From Serinus canaria (taxonomy: Eukaryota; Chordata; Aves; Passeriformes; Fringillidae), in the NCBI RefSeq assembly GCF_022539315.1, contig NC_066321.1, forward strand, positions 3,025,324 through 3,089,323: DNA of 64,000 bases. The letters are read 5' to 3'. The notes below the pieces were generated by a model. The model had not been told where the DNA came from. It ran no database searches and was given only the letters and a program-made list of their open reading frames with translations. Both the position numbers and the translations under genes were made by a program. Positions 48,191 to 59,372 of the stretch are shown here, in pieces. Within the stretch, counting starts at the first letter, position 1, and the number at the start of each line of letters is the position of its first letter.

Positions 48191-49094
48191 GTACCTTTGT
48201 GCTCTTAATCCTCATGGGGCCACCTATACTTGTCTTTCTGTACATTGGATCGGTGCTAGTGGAGGTCTGAAAAGCATCTCCAGCAATCTTTAATTCATGT
48301 GATTAAAAATTCAAAAGAAGCCCTTGTACCAGCTGTTAAACTATGTTAGTAAGCTGTAATTCAGAGTTCAAATCCCAGCAAATTGAAGGTTAGGTTAACA
48401 GGATCATTCAGTGGAACTGCATTATATCGTAGCAACTAGAACAGTAGGTGGACTGTTTTATATATGCTCATTTGCAGAAGATAAACTAAGGATGAGCAAG
48501 CTCAGAGCACTGCAAACCTTGCCTTGGATTTATTTTCCCCCTTTCTCTTTCTGTGACATGATTTTTTTTAGAGCCTGGCAGATGAAACCAACTGTGGGTT
48601 TTGTTTAATCTTTGCACAGATAGAAGCAGAATAAAATCAGCATGAAGTGTTTTGTTTAAGATTATCTGGAATCTGAGCAATGCGTTTTTCATCTCTGAGA
48701 CTAATTAGTTTAACTATTACAAAGGTGAAATGAGTTTGATGGTCTTAAATCTACTGTTCATTGTCCTTCAGCAAATACAGAGAAAGCATATGAGAAAAGC
48801 AATCCACCTTATTTAGCACAGTTTGATATGTTTATTCTTTGCTCAGACTGGTTCCAAGGTAAACTTGCACAAAGTCTGGAAGAATCAACCTTAAGTGCAA
48901 GTAAGGTGAAAGTCTTATGCATGATTACAATTATTATTTATTATTAACACCACAATAGTCATTAGTCTTCAGCTGAGACTGAAATGCTATTGTGGAGAGT
49001 GTTGCATTAAAAAGTGACATTATTTGCTCTACAGTGCTTACAGGCTCTGCAGCTTTACAGAGCTTGCAGGGAGAAGGTGAGAAACAGGATGTAA
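48191..49094. other. AT-rich noncoding DNA
   Basis: No gene, repeat or motif cluster is recognised. Confidence 0.6.
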
Positions 49095-49222
49095 TATCAT
49101 CTTTAGTTTGCAGATGGGGAATTATGGCACAAAGTGTCTTTCCCAAAACCACACAGGAAGTGTGCAGAGTTAGAAGCTGAATCCTGATCTCCTGGAGGCT
49201 TTCACCAAAATACCATCCTTCC
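49095..49222 (-). mobile_element. MIR-type ancient SINE remnant
   Basis: The plus strand reads 'TTTGCAGATGGGGAATTATG', GCACAAAG, 'CCCAAAACCACACAGGAAGT', GCAGAGTTAGAAGCTGAATCC and 'TGATCTCCTGGAGG'. This is the order seen in the reverse complement of the MIR core (CAGATG.GGAAACTGAGGCA / CCCAAGGTCACACAG / CAGAGC.GGGA...). It is about 25-30 percent diverged by eye. Confidence 0.75.
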
Positions 49223-50329
49223 TGTCTATTGAAAGGATCACATATTATATAATAGGCTGTAAGGCAGACCTTTAAGAACCCCGGACTTTAGATGTGGTCC
49301 CATGCCAAACAATTAGCCCATTTAAAATATCCCCACAAAGTCTTGAACTCCATGATCTTAGAGGTGTATTTCAATTTTATGGTTCACTCTTGGTTCTGGT
49401 GAATTTGCTAGGGTGGGTTTTGTGTCATAGAGGGAAACTGGAAAAGGAAAACTGGAACTGGTGGGAAAGGCTGGAAGGGTTGATAACTTGGTAAGGATGG
49501 CAGGAGGGAGAGGGGCAGCAGACTTTTGTGGTTACAGGGTAATATCAGGGTTGAAAAAGCCTCCTGATAAAAGCAGTCAGGAAAACTGTGTATTTCAAAT
49601 TAAGAGGAAAATATGCTAAAGGACAAAGTGCTGAGGACAAGAGTGTCAGGGATTCTGGTAGAGGCAAAGGTGACCTGAAGAAACAGGTGAGGAGAATTTA
49701 GGTAGGAAGAAAAGACAGAAGTTTTAAGACTACAGACCTCCTGCCAAAACAGAGGAATTTTTGCATAGGTTGCTAAAGAATAAAAATTTTAAAAAGATAT
49801 TTGCCATTTTGCCTTCTTGCTGTTGGTAAGGTACCAGCTAGTGAAAGCCCCAACAAACTTTGTTGTCTTTCTAGGGAGGCACTGACAGGTTGGAAGAAAG
49901 AAGACATCTGCTTATGCATCTCTTGGCTGAGACACCTACGAACTTTGATTGAGCAGCTCCTTTTAATTTCCCACCTGAGACTGCATTTCTCCTGAAATAA
50001 CTGAAAGTCCTGGCAATTCTTCCCAATAAAGGTCTTGAAATAAATTTATAAAAACCAAACCAAACCAAACAAACAATTAAAAACTGCTTGTGACCAGCAG
50101 GACGTGTGTGGTTGATGTGTGGTTGGTTGCTGCCATTAAAACCCTCCAGTGACAAATCCCTCCCACTGTGGGTCAGATGTCATGTCTATGCACATGGCAC
50201 TCGCCAAACAATTTTAATACTACATCAAATACAGTGTTTAAAAATAACTTTGTCTAACCAAGGACTGAGTAAAACTTGTGAAGGAATTAGCCTCATAATT
50301 TGGAGTCATCATCATCAACAGGCTTTCAC
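49223..50329. other. Noncoding single-copy DNA
   Basis: It contains a short (AAACC)n run at 50051-50074. No gene is supported. Confidence 0.6.
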
Positions 50330-50515
50330 TTGGATAGCACCTTTCATTCAAAGATCTCAGAACACTTAATTTAATTAAGCCTTTCAACAATGCCATAATG
50401 CAGCCAAATGTTATAATAACTGCTTGTAGAGGTTTGAATCTGAGACAAAGAGAGGTTAAACGAGTCTCCCAACGTCCCAGAACGAATTAATAACATTGCC
50501 AAGAAGAGGCTGCAA
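50330..50515 (-). mobile_element. MIR-type ancient SINE remnant, longer copy
   Basis: It starts 'TTGGATAGCACCTTTCATTC', AAAGATCTCAGAACACTT, 'AATTTAATTAAGCCTTTCAA', and further on 'GAGACAAAGAGAGGTTAAAC' and CCCAACGTCCCAG. The order corresponds to the reverse-complemented 3' half plus core of sauropsid MIR-type SINEs. It is longer and better preserved than the 34.3 kb fragment. Confidence 0.75.
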
Positions 50516-52620
50516 AGCCTCCCTGAGAGCCATGCTGCTTCCCTGCTTTCCCACCCTGACACCGGTGGGTTTCTGTGCCTGCTGGACTGGTCTGAGGGTG
50601 CCTCTGGAATTCCCTCTGCTTCCCAGGGAGCCTGGGAGCAATCTGTGTGAGAAACAGGCAGCGATTGTTCAGCAGGCTTGGCTGCACCCTAGAAGGGAAG
50701 GTGGTGATGGGAACACAGAAACGAGATGAGAAAAGGTCTCGCAGTGCTTTCCTGCACGCCACCACTTCCTCTGGGTTACCTTGGGAAGTGGGATTGTTTG
50801 CTGTTTTCCCATGGCTGAGAGCTGTGAGATCTTTTATGGCGCATTAGTGGTCTCTCATAATCCGGGTCCAAAAAGCCACGGCTGGGAGAGTACAGTCACC
50901 TTAGCCCCGTGTGGGGAATTGCCTCAGCCCTGAGGGAGGAACATCCTGTCCTCTTACCGGCAGAAAACATTGCACTCTGACTTTTCTAGGAGGTCCCTTG
51001 CATTCAAACGCTGTCTCGTCCTGATTCCCTTAGCCTGGGAGATCTGAGCAGCATACAGGCTGCAGTGGTATGGCTCCAGGCCATACAGCACACACTAAGC
51101 ATTACCATATGTCACAGAGGCAGCTAGACAAAATCTTCCCCTCAATGAGAAGAGCAGTGCTGGATCCGTGAGCAGCTCCACCAGTTAAGACCAAACAGCA
51201 AAGGTTTTGTAAAACAAAATCGGTTTGGTTTACTGCTGAGCGTCAGCAGCTGCTTTCAAATTTACAAATGCATTTACTTTCTACAGAACATAAATGAAAA
51301 GCAATTGATTTCCGAGCCACCTGCCAAGACCTGAGACAGGGATTTGCTTTTTCCCAGGCATTGCTGCAGGGTTTCAATCACCACGACCTACAGGTGGAGT
51401 GACCACAGGAACACTGGGACCTGCAGCTCCCACCCTGCTGCCCAAGGAGAGCTGGATCTCACGGATGTGAATTGCCCCAGTCCCTGCAGGATTTGCCATT
51501 TATCACACCCAGGATTTCCCTGGCATGGAGGAGCTCCAAGATTAAATGTTTGGCCCTTTTTGTTCTGGGGACTGGCACAAGGGAGGAGCCCTGCAGGGGT
51601 GCACCATGCACAGGGAAAGTGGGGTCTCACTGGAAAGGCCACATCCCATATCCTCCCAACTCTCTCATGAACACAAATATTTATTGCCATTCCCAGCCCC
51701 ATATTTATGAAGAGCCATCTGTTATCTGCTTCCAGTGGCTCTAAATTAAGTCATCTCCATGGCAGGATTGATGCCACTCACTTCTGACATGATACCTTCA
51801 ATTTGAGAGTAAGATAGTTATTTGGGCTAATTTCCTAGTGGAACAGCCCTCTGCAATTGAACAGTGTTGAAAACAAGTGAGGATGGGCAGAACTACAAAC
51901 AAGGTCTGTGTTGCCGATGGTGCCCATTTCACCAGGCCATCTAACCAAAGCCCATGCTCCAGGAATAATATGATGCTTCAAAACATCGACTTTGGCTTTT
52001 AAAAACAAGCCCCTGGTCCTTATTATTGAGAAGTTCAAAATGTGTTTACTGCAGAAAAATCAAAAGACAAAGAACAATTCCAATTGTATTTTTGAAATCT
52101 AATTATTTGAAGCATGATCTTGGAACATTGGGAGCTGAATGCAACAGTGTAAATTACACACAAATTCCTACAAAAAGGAAATTATGTGGGTTTAAATGAC
52201 AGTACAATGGCTTAAGCTTATTTATATTAATTAAGCACGTCAAAATAATATGTGACTGTTAATACATAAAACAACATTAAAATATAATGGCTGTTTTCTC
52301 TTAAAGGTTAAATGCTCTTGATTTTTTGCATGTGCAAATGACTGTCATTGTCATTAACTGCCGTCATCTTGCTTGCTCACATTTCTTGGAAATGCAAGGC
52401 TGAGCACTTTTAGCATGAAAATTTAGCTTTAAACTCTCTGCCACGAGAGACCTGGGTCTCAAGAGGACCCACACAGGTAAAGCAGAGCCTGCAGACGAGC
52501 CCTCAGCACCTTGCACTGCCTAGCTCAGCTCGCAGGCTCCACGGAAAGCTCCCAGCTCTGCAGATATTTCCATCCTGCCACGGTTCCCACTCCTTACAGC
52601 ACACAACAAAACTCTCATCT
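50516..52620. other. Noncoding single-copy DNA
   Basis: No gene or transposon is recognised. 52080-52400 is AT-rich and complex. Confidence 0.55.
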
Positions 52621-52710
52621 TAAATTTATCTTAATGAGCTGAAATCCGCCGCCCTAATTGGCGTACGCGCGGCGTGGTTTTAGTTACGAGATAAACAATT
52701 TACTCCAGCA
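52621..52710. promoter_or_regulatory. Candidate conserved noncoding element with CpG-rich palindromic core
   Basis: Eight CpGs fall in about 42 bp (52647-52688) inside otherwise AT-rich DNA. The core holds the 8 bp palindrome GCGTACGC (52661-52668), flanked by CCTAATTGGC, which carries a homeodomain-type TAATTG. A GATAA site follows at about 52690. Such survival of CpG is the strongest hint of constraint in the window outside the CpG island-like segments. No conservation data are available. Confidence 0.4.
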
Positions 52711-53680
52711 TCAAGGAAACATCGGTTAGGATTTTACGAGGCTCCCAAAAATGTTTGATAAACCCACCCTTGTGTTTGTTGCAACAGCTACGGTAAAATA
52801 AACTCCCAGCACATCCATCCCGTGGTGGCCAGGCTGAGCTCTTTGTCTCAGCCCTGCTCCCACCCAACGCCCACCAGCTTCGCACCCAGCTCGGCCAAAA
52901 CACCGCCCGGGCTCCTACAGGTGTTACATTTTTTGCTCCCCCCAGGGACCAGTTCCACCGTGACTGGACTAAAATAAAAATCTCCAAAAGCAATGTGCTG
53001 GCACGGCTGAGAACGTACATATAAGGCCACTGAGGTCCGCGCAGCGAGGATTGCACAATAACCCATTAAAATAAACATTTGCAACCACAGATAGCTGGAC
53101 TGAAATCTCTGCTCTGATACAAATAACATCTGGACAACTTTTGTATGCATCTTCCAGCATAAAACACCCTTGAGAAAAAATAGAAGGCAAGCTAAAAGAC
53201 AAAGGACTACTAAAGATTTTATTATGCTATGGGTGTGGTGCCATAAATTTGAGGGGATTCAGGCAAGAGTTGCCAAGCTTGAATTTAAACAGCATGTTGT
53301 TTTTAAAAGTTGTAACATTAGTGACGAACAAGTCAGTATTCTTACATAATTAATCCAGTGTGAAATAGAGTGACTGGAAGACATCCAGTGGTTTAAAAAT
53401 AACTCAATCATCTTTAAGATCCACAATACTATAGGATTGAACATTAAGGCACAGGAAGTGAAGGCATCTTGGTACAGAGCATGCTGTTTTAATTCCACCA
53501 AAGCTTTACCAAATTCAGCTTAACCCAGCTCACTGTACAACAGCCCTGAGCCATGCAAAGCCAAGGAGGCTCCTCTCAAGTGGATCCCAGGTTTAAGCAT
53601 CAGGATTCTTCCCTCCACCAGAAAGAATTGTGGCTGGAGATGCCATTAAAGACACAAAAATAGGAGTGTTTTGTTTGGTT
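52711..53680. other. Noncoding single-copy DNA
   Basis: It includes moderately GC-rich sequence to about 53050. The three overlapping minus frames at 52700-53202 have no recognisable domain. Confidence 0.55.
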
Positions 53681-53720
53681 GGTTTTTTTTTTTTTTTTTT
53701 TGTTTTTTTTTGTTTTTTTT
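53681..53720 (+). repeat. Poly-T tract with T8G steps
   Basis: T19, then two T8 runs each preceded by a single G. This is simple low-complexity DNA. Confidence 0.95.
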
Positions 53721-54251
53721 GCAAAATGGTCATCCTTAACTGGGAAGACTGGGAGAAAAGACAAAGATATGTGGGGAAGGTAATGAAAGTCTTCAGAAGA
53801 TGTATAATCATGGACTGGAGTTGAATGGACTTCAACATCCAGGGTTATTCCTTAGTGGTGTTTCCAGCTTGCAACGAGCACAAGGGAGTCCAAACTGGAG
53901 ACACAGCCTGAGTGGGGCTCAGAGGAATGAAAAAGAAAAACAGCCAAACAAAACCCTCCATCAACCTGAAGGCACCACTTACATTTGTAAATTGAGGGTC
54001 TGAGTCTTTGAGTTATTCCCATGAGGATTTCCAGCAAAGCCACCTGTAAAAGTAGGAGATGTCAGAGTCACTTTTCCTGCAGGCTGGATAAATTCTAGGA
54101 AAGGTTCCCTGGCCATGAGCTGGATTATTTTTAAGGTCTCCTCCAACTCCAACTGTTCAGTGCCCTTATGTGTCCAAAATTGGCCCTTCTTGAAGAAGCA
54201 CTTGACACACTCTTCTCACTCTGAAATCTCAGGAGGCACCAAAGAAATTTC
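53721..54251. other. Noncoding DNA, possible faint CR1 traces
   Basis: 54100-54155 (TTTTTAAGGTCTCCTCCAAC) is reminiscent of a CR1 plus-strand 3' end but too diverged to call. No gene. Confidence 0.5.
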
Positions 54252-54287
54252 AGATATGGAAATTCTCCAAAGTGAATTTCCATATCT
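54252..54287. repeat. Perfect 14 bp inverted repeat with 8 bp loop
   Basis: AGATATGGAAATTC (54252-54265) is followed by loop TCCAAAGT and then the exact reverse complement GAATTTCCATATCT (54274-54287). Pairing is complete over 14 bp and does not extend outward. It could form a cruciform or RNA hairpin, be a palindromic protein site, or be an inverted duplication scar. Confidence 0.95.
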
Positions 54288-56282
54288 AAAGCATTGCAGG
54301 CCTGTCCAAAACCCCAAGTCTGCCCAAGGATATCGTGTTCCTTGCAGCACAGAGGAAGACGTGGGGGTCCAGAAGAAGCTAAGAACTTTATTTGAAATCA
54401 GTCTCCAGAAAGCTGCTGGTCTGGATGAAGTAAGATCCAGCCAGTTTTGAACCATGTTTGATGGTGCTGAGACAGATTTTGGCCAACTCTCCCATTTCTG
54501 AGTCTAGTTACAAACAGAGAACCTGTGTCACCTGGGGCCACCGGCCTGGAACCACCACCAAGGGTCTAGCTGGACACCTCAAGGACATTTAGTTATCCAC
54601 TGCATCATCCCACTGTAAAAACCTTCCAGAACCAGGATTGTTCCAAAGAATATGTGAACTCCCAATAAAGGGAAATAAAGCCTAACTTGAGGATGGAAGG
54701 TGGCTCTTCCTTAGCAAAACATTCCCACTTTCCCTGGCTTGACGTAGAGGATGAGAGCAAATACATCAAAACTGTAATCTTGAATGATCAAAATAAATCA
54801 CATACAATTGATTTTGACTAATGTAAAACTAACTGAATACATTTCTGGAAACAGTAGTTATGAATTAATAATAGTGATTAAGATGAATTAAATACACAGA
54901 CTAAATTCTGCCCTACAACATGCTGACTTCCATGGAAACTGTGCGTGCACTTAGGGGCTTAGTCTAGCAAGTTAATTTTGAATTATTTTTATCTGTTGAT
55001 TCAAAGTAGTTTGTTAAAAAGAGTTTATGTGACTAAATAACATGCTGTACCTATCAATGTTTATTGAGCTTTGACTATCATTTTCTCAAATTAACAGTGT
55101 ATTTGCTTAACTATGCAAAAAGTGGCTTTGTGAAACTCATTATTGCAGGACTGCAGCAAGTCTTGACTAAACAAGTGTGACTCAGAACAGTGTCTTCCTT
55201 TCAGGGGATAGGGTCACTTTCTAAGAATCATTAATCCCATCTCCTGTTTTGCACCTAGTTCCCATTTACCTGTCATGAAAAGTTGAATCCACAAATTTTT
55301 CCTATGCTCTGATAGTATTATGTCCCAAACCTGACCCAGAAATATGATGACAACTAAAACTTGTTCATATTTTTTGTTATATATATCTTTTTCTATAAGA
55401 CTTCCCTTCTCAAAAATAGATATACTTATATGTAAACACCTATTTTTATGTGTATTTTATTTCTCTGTGTACATAGATATGCTTTTTCTCATATATATTT
55501 GTCTGTCCCTATAACAGATTAATTCATTATGACAAACTTGTTCTTGGACTAGAAACTGTGTGAAATTTGGAGAAATGGAGTAAATTGAAACGTACCACGG
55601 GGCATTTCCTATGAGGATTTACAGAGGTGCATTTGGGAAAGAGAAAAGATTGTCTCAAGTTCAAGCCCATCAGGTGGAAAAATGGTGTTTAAAACTGGGC
55701 ATGAGAACAGAAAGAAGGAAAAAAAAGATCCATGGATGTGGAAGTAAATAGAAGATGAGCAGCGTTGCCATATGGGTTTCTGGAAGGTAGCATGTGTCAG
55801 GTTAACCTGGTATCAGTTCAGATTAATTCTGATGAGAACATCTGCAAAGAGGGACTTGTAGGTGAGCAGAGGGGAGCCTGCAGGTGTTGTCAGAGGAGAT
55901 CAAAGGAGCTGGGCAAGCTCAGCCTGATAAATCCAAGGGTGAGACGCATTTTCTGTCTATAGACAAATCAGTAGGGTTAAAAGAAGCAGGGAGAATATTT
56001 GTAAATAACCCAAATAGGAATGGATATAATCTGGGAATTATTGAGCTTTGGGAGAAGCCTGATAAGGGGACCTGCAGTGTGAACTGTCCCACTGCTGGCC
56101 CCCAAGAGCATAGGGATGAGGGATGGAAGAAAACAGCAGCCTCAGAGGCTGCTGGAGATGGATCTTGACCACTCCACAAAAGGGATCATGAGCCGTGAGA
56201 GTGACCCAGTGCTCAGAGGACCCCTGCTGATCCCATCTCGTTAACTTTTTTAAGTATGGCTCCACAAATTTTTAACATTTAC
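54288..56282. other. Noncoding single-copy DNA
   Basis: No gene. 54760-55560 is strongly AT-rich with ATATATAT stretches (55378-55500). A short frame at 55765-55962 is unrecognised. Confidence 0.6.
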
Positions 56283-56302
56283 AAAAAAAAAAAAAAAAAA
56301 AA
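56283..56302 (+). repeat. Poly-A run (A20)
   Basis: Twenty adenines about 70 bp upstream of a plus-strand CR1. CR1 elements do not end in poly-A, so this is not that element's tail. Confidence 0.95.
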
Positions 56303-56370
56303 TCTAGAGTTACAAAGTTTACCAAGAATGATAAAATCTAAATTTTCCCATCAAAATATTCCCCCAAACA

Positions 56371-56729
56371 TGGAAGGCTTTGGGGTGATCTAATTTTGGC
56401 CTTCCAGGACCTGAAGGGAGCCTGCAAGAAAGGTGGGGGAAGATGATTTGCAAGGGCCTGGAGTGACAGGACAAGGGGGAATGGCTTCAAACTGACAGAG
56501 AGTGGGTTTGGACTGGAGATTAGGGAGGAATTCCTTGTGAGGGTGGTGAGGCCCTGGCACAGGGCGCCCAGAGAAACTGTGGCTATGCCATCCCTGTAAG
56601 TGTCCAAGGCCAGGCTGGACAGGGATTGGAGCAACCTGGGGCAGTGGAAGGTGCCTATGATCCTGTGGCAGGGTTTGTAATGAGATAATCTTTAAAGCCC
56701 CTTTGAACCCAAACCATTCTACTATTTTA
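56371..56729 (+). mobile_element. CR1 LINE, longest copy in window
   Basis: About 360 bp start at 'AGGCTTTGGGGTGATCTAAT' and pass through 'GAGTGACAGGACAAGGGGGA' and 'CCCTGGCACAGGGCGCCCAG'. It ends 'AACCCAAACCATTCTACTAT'. A gap removes part of the 'GCTGCCCCTGGATCCC' segment. Its 3' end lies within ten bases of the AAAAT satellite. The antisense side feeds the spurious 298-codon frame. Confidence 0.95.
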
Positions 56730-56736
56730 TGAGAGC

Positions 56737-57017
56737 AATAAAATAAAAAATAAAATAAAATAAAATAAAAAAAAAATAAAATAAAATAAAATAAAATAAA
56801 ACAAAAATAATATAAATAAAATAAAAATAATATAAATAGAATATAAATAAAATAAAATAAAATAAAAATAATATAAATAAAATAAAAATAATATAAATAG
56901 AATATAAATAAAATAAATAAATATAAAATAAAATATAAATAATATAAAATAAAAATAAAATAAAATATAAATAAAATAAAATAAAATAAAATAAAATAAA
57001 ATAAAATAAAATAAAAT
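56737..57017 (+). repeat. (AAAAT)n pentanucleotide satellite with 61 bp higher-order duplication
   Basis: About 280 bp are built from AAAAT units mixed with AATAT and AAAT variants. A variant-rich segment starting at 56803 recurs at 56864 identically for 54 bp (offset 61), so the array has grown by a longer duplication as well as unit slippage. The 298-codon minus frame (Phe/Tyr/Leu/Ile-rich) reads through it and is not a gene. Confidence 0.97.
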
Positions 57018-59063
57018 ATTTTTCTTTTCAGTAGAATATTCTCTCTTACATTTGTTCCTAGAGGCTCAAGGCAGAAACCAGGATGTCTGCATTTATGTGG
57101 GCATTTATGCCTCACTGCCACTGGCTGGCCTTCTCCAGAGAGCTCAGGGCATGACAGGGTCAGGTTGGTCCCTGTGTTTCTGGTATTGAACCCCTTGGTC
57201 TCACCTCTTGCTGAATCCTGATGGCAAACACTGCGATGTCTCTCTGCTGGATGATCACAGGAAAACGTTTCCTCATCCATAGGCATGTCCCAGTCCTCTT
57301 TTTTGCCACAGACTGGACAAGAGCAAGGCCTGGCTCATGGCAAGGACATTTGGAATTATTTCTTGGAGTCTCTGATGGCTCCTCTCCCTAGGAGCTGAAA
57401 GAATGGGTTGGGCAAATGCTGCTCCATACACATAGCTGCTCTTACCTTAGGCCAGCTGGGTGCACCAGATGCTCTAATTAGCAGACCATATCAGGACTTT
57501 TCTGTCAAAATTACTTTTCTAATAGAAAATGTCCTCTCCATGAAAAGGAAAACAGTATTTGGCTTGAAGAGTTTTCTCTCAGTGTCACTGAAATAAGGCT
57601 TTCTTTATAACTGGTTGAACTTTTCAAATCAATTTCAGTTTTATCAGCAACTTAAATTGTGAATTTCTAAAAATATTATATTTTTGGAAATCCTTTCATA
57701 TGAAAAATGTTGTGGTTTTCAATTTTCATCCAAGAGTTAGATTCATTTCTTTTCTAAAGCCAGAAAATATGTAATGGGCAGGGATTTCCACTTTCTAGCC
57801 AGCCATGGCTTTTAGTGGTATTATTATAATTAGTTATTTTCATTCCTTTTATGTAGAACCATTCATAAATACCCTAAATCGTAGCAAGGAGTACACACAA
57901 GTAATTTTTTAAAGCACAGGGCAATGAAAAGCAGAATCATATTCTTTGACAAACAAAAAAGAGTAAATTAAAACTTTGATTTGAGATCAGAACTTGTACA
58001 CAAGTGAATTTATTGGACAGGGAAGAATGCATTAAAAGCAAAGTTTTACAGTGAAATTATGAGCCTGGAAATAACTAAATGCATTTAAATGTTCCCAGTG
58101 GTCTTAACTTTAAGAGTTGCTAACATGTAGCACAAAGAGAATTGAACTTGGCCCTTGGTCCTCAAGATGGTGAAGGTTCTCCCAAACAATTCCTAGATGG
58201 ATACAAGCTGCATCTGAGACAGGAGCTTGCTGCTAATTGGGGCCAATGACAAATTAGACAAATTAAAGGCCAATTGCAAATTAGAGAGAAACATCCAACA
58301 TAAAACCTGGAGTATTCAGGACTCTGATTCTGATTGCTCCTTGGAAACAAATAAGGAAAGAGTTTGCAACAGTGACCTGGTGCTTGTGAGCAGACAGCAT
58401 AAAGGGACAGCTTGGAATTGAAGTTTTTAACCCTGACCTGGGATTTAGACGCCAGGGTTTGACATTCCTATGTGAACAAGTGGAAGAAATCCAGGGGGAA
58501 GTCCCCAAATGCAAAAGGCATATTCAGAATGAGGGACAGGTATGTCGTGGGTGTCTCAGATGTTAATCCAAGAACCCACCGTGGGAGCCAGTGCAAGCCA
58601 GGTGTTGATACTACATCTGGATTCCCCCTAGCAGAACATCTGTCCTACAGAGGTTTAGTGCACAATATATGAAATCAAACATGATGGTCCTGGAGCAGGT
58701 TGATAGCTGGCATTAACACATGTGTGTTTATAATTTAAGTTTCTGCAACTCTGTGAGTGCACAGGTTAGATAGACTTGGGCAAAATATGTGTGGTTTTAA
58801 ACTGAGAGCACGTGGTTGAAAGGTTCACTGCTGAAATATTTCCTTTGCTCATCACAGCAGCATTAATCTGTGGTATCTCTGAATGAAGGTGGTTAACAGC
58901 ACTTTGAGAAAGGACACTCCAATGCTGACACTGGTTTTGGTGTAAATTATTCACTGAACCTGATGTAAGCCAGGAGCTGGTGCCACCATGGTTTGTGCCC
59001 AGCAGAGAGGAGTCTGAGAAGCTGGTAGGAGGCAAAACATCTTTAGAGGATGAACCAAATTTC
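57018..59063. other. Noncoding single-copy DNA
   Basis: No gene. A minor dyad-like reuse of AATTAGACAAATTA-type motifs appears near 58238-58290. Confidence 0.6.
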
Positions 59064-59372
59064 ATAGAATCACAGAAGAAGCCTTAATGGTTTGGGGGTG
59101 GAAGAGATGTCAAAGATAATCTCATTCCATCCCCTTGCCAAGGGCAGGGACACCTTCCACTGTCCCAGGTTGCTCCAAGCCCCATCCAACCTGGCCTTGG
59201 ACACTTCCAGGGATCCAGAGGCAGACAGTGCTGCTCTGGGCAAGCTGGGCCAGGGCCTCACAAACCTTTGAGCAAAAAAATTTCCTCCCAACATCAAACC
59301 TAAACCTCCCCTCTTTTAGTTAAAAACTCTTCCCCCTTGTCCTGTCACTGTATGCCCTTGTAAAAATTTCTG
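59064..59372 (-). mobile_element. CR1 LINE with readable ORF2 C-terminus
   Basis: About 310 bp. The reversed tail 'ATAGAATCACAGAAGAAGCC' is slightly disrupted before TTAATGGTTTGGG. The minus strand reads FFAQRFVRPWPSLPRAALSA, then SGSLEVSKARLDGAWSNLGQ, the ORF2 C-terminal pattern of the songbird CR1 type. This makes it the best reference in the window for the fragments that keep only part of this region. Confidence 0.95.

Noticed and set aside
53800..54160. Possible CR1 traces (CATGGACTGGAGTTGAATGG and a TTAAGGTCTCCTCCAAC piece)
   Set aside because: Too diverged to tell from chance; the expected tail octamers and core are absent.
56390..57286. Longest frame in the window, 298 codons, minus strand
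   Set aside because: It reads through the AAAAT satellite (giving only Phe/Tyr/Leu/Ile runs) and then the antisense of a CR1 copy. It is a composition artefact.
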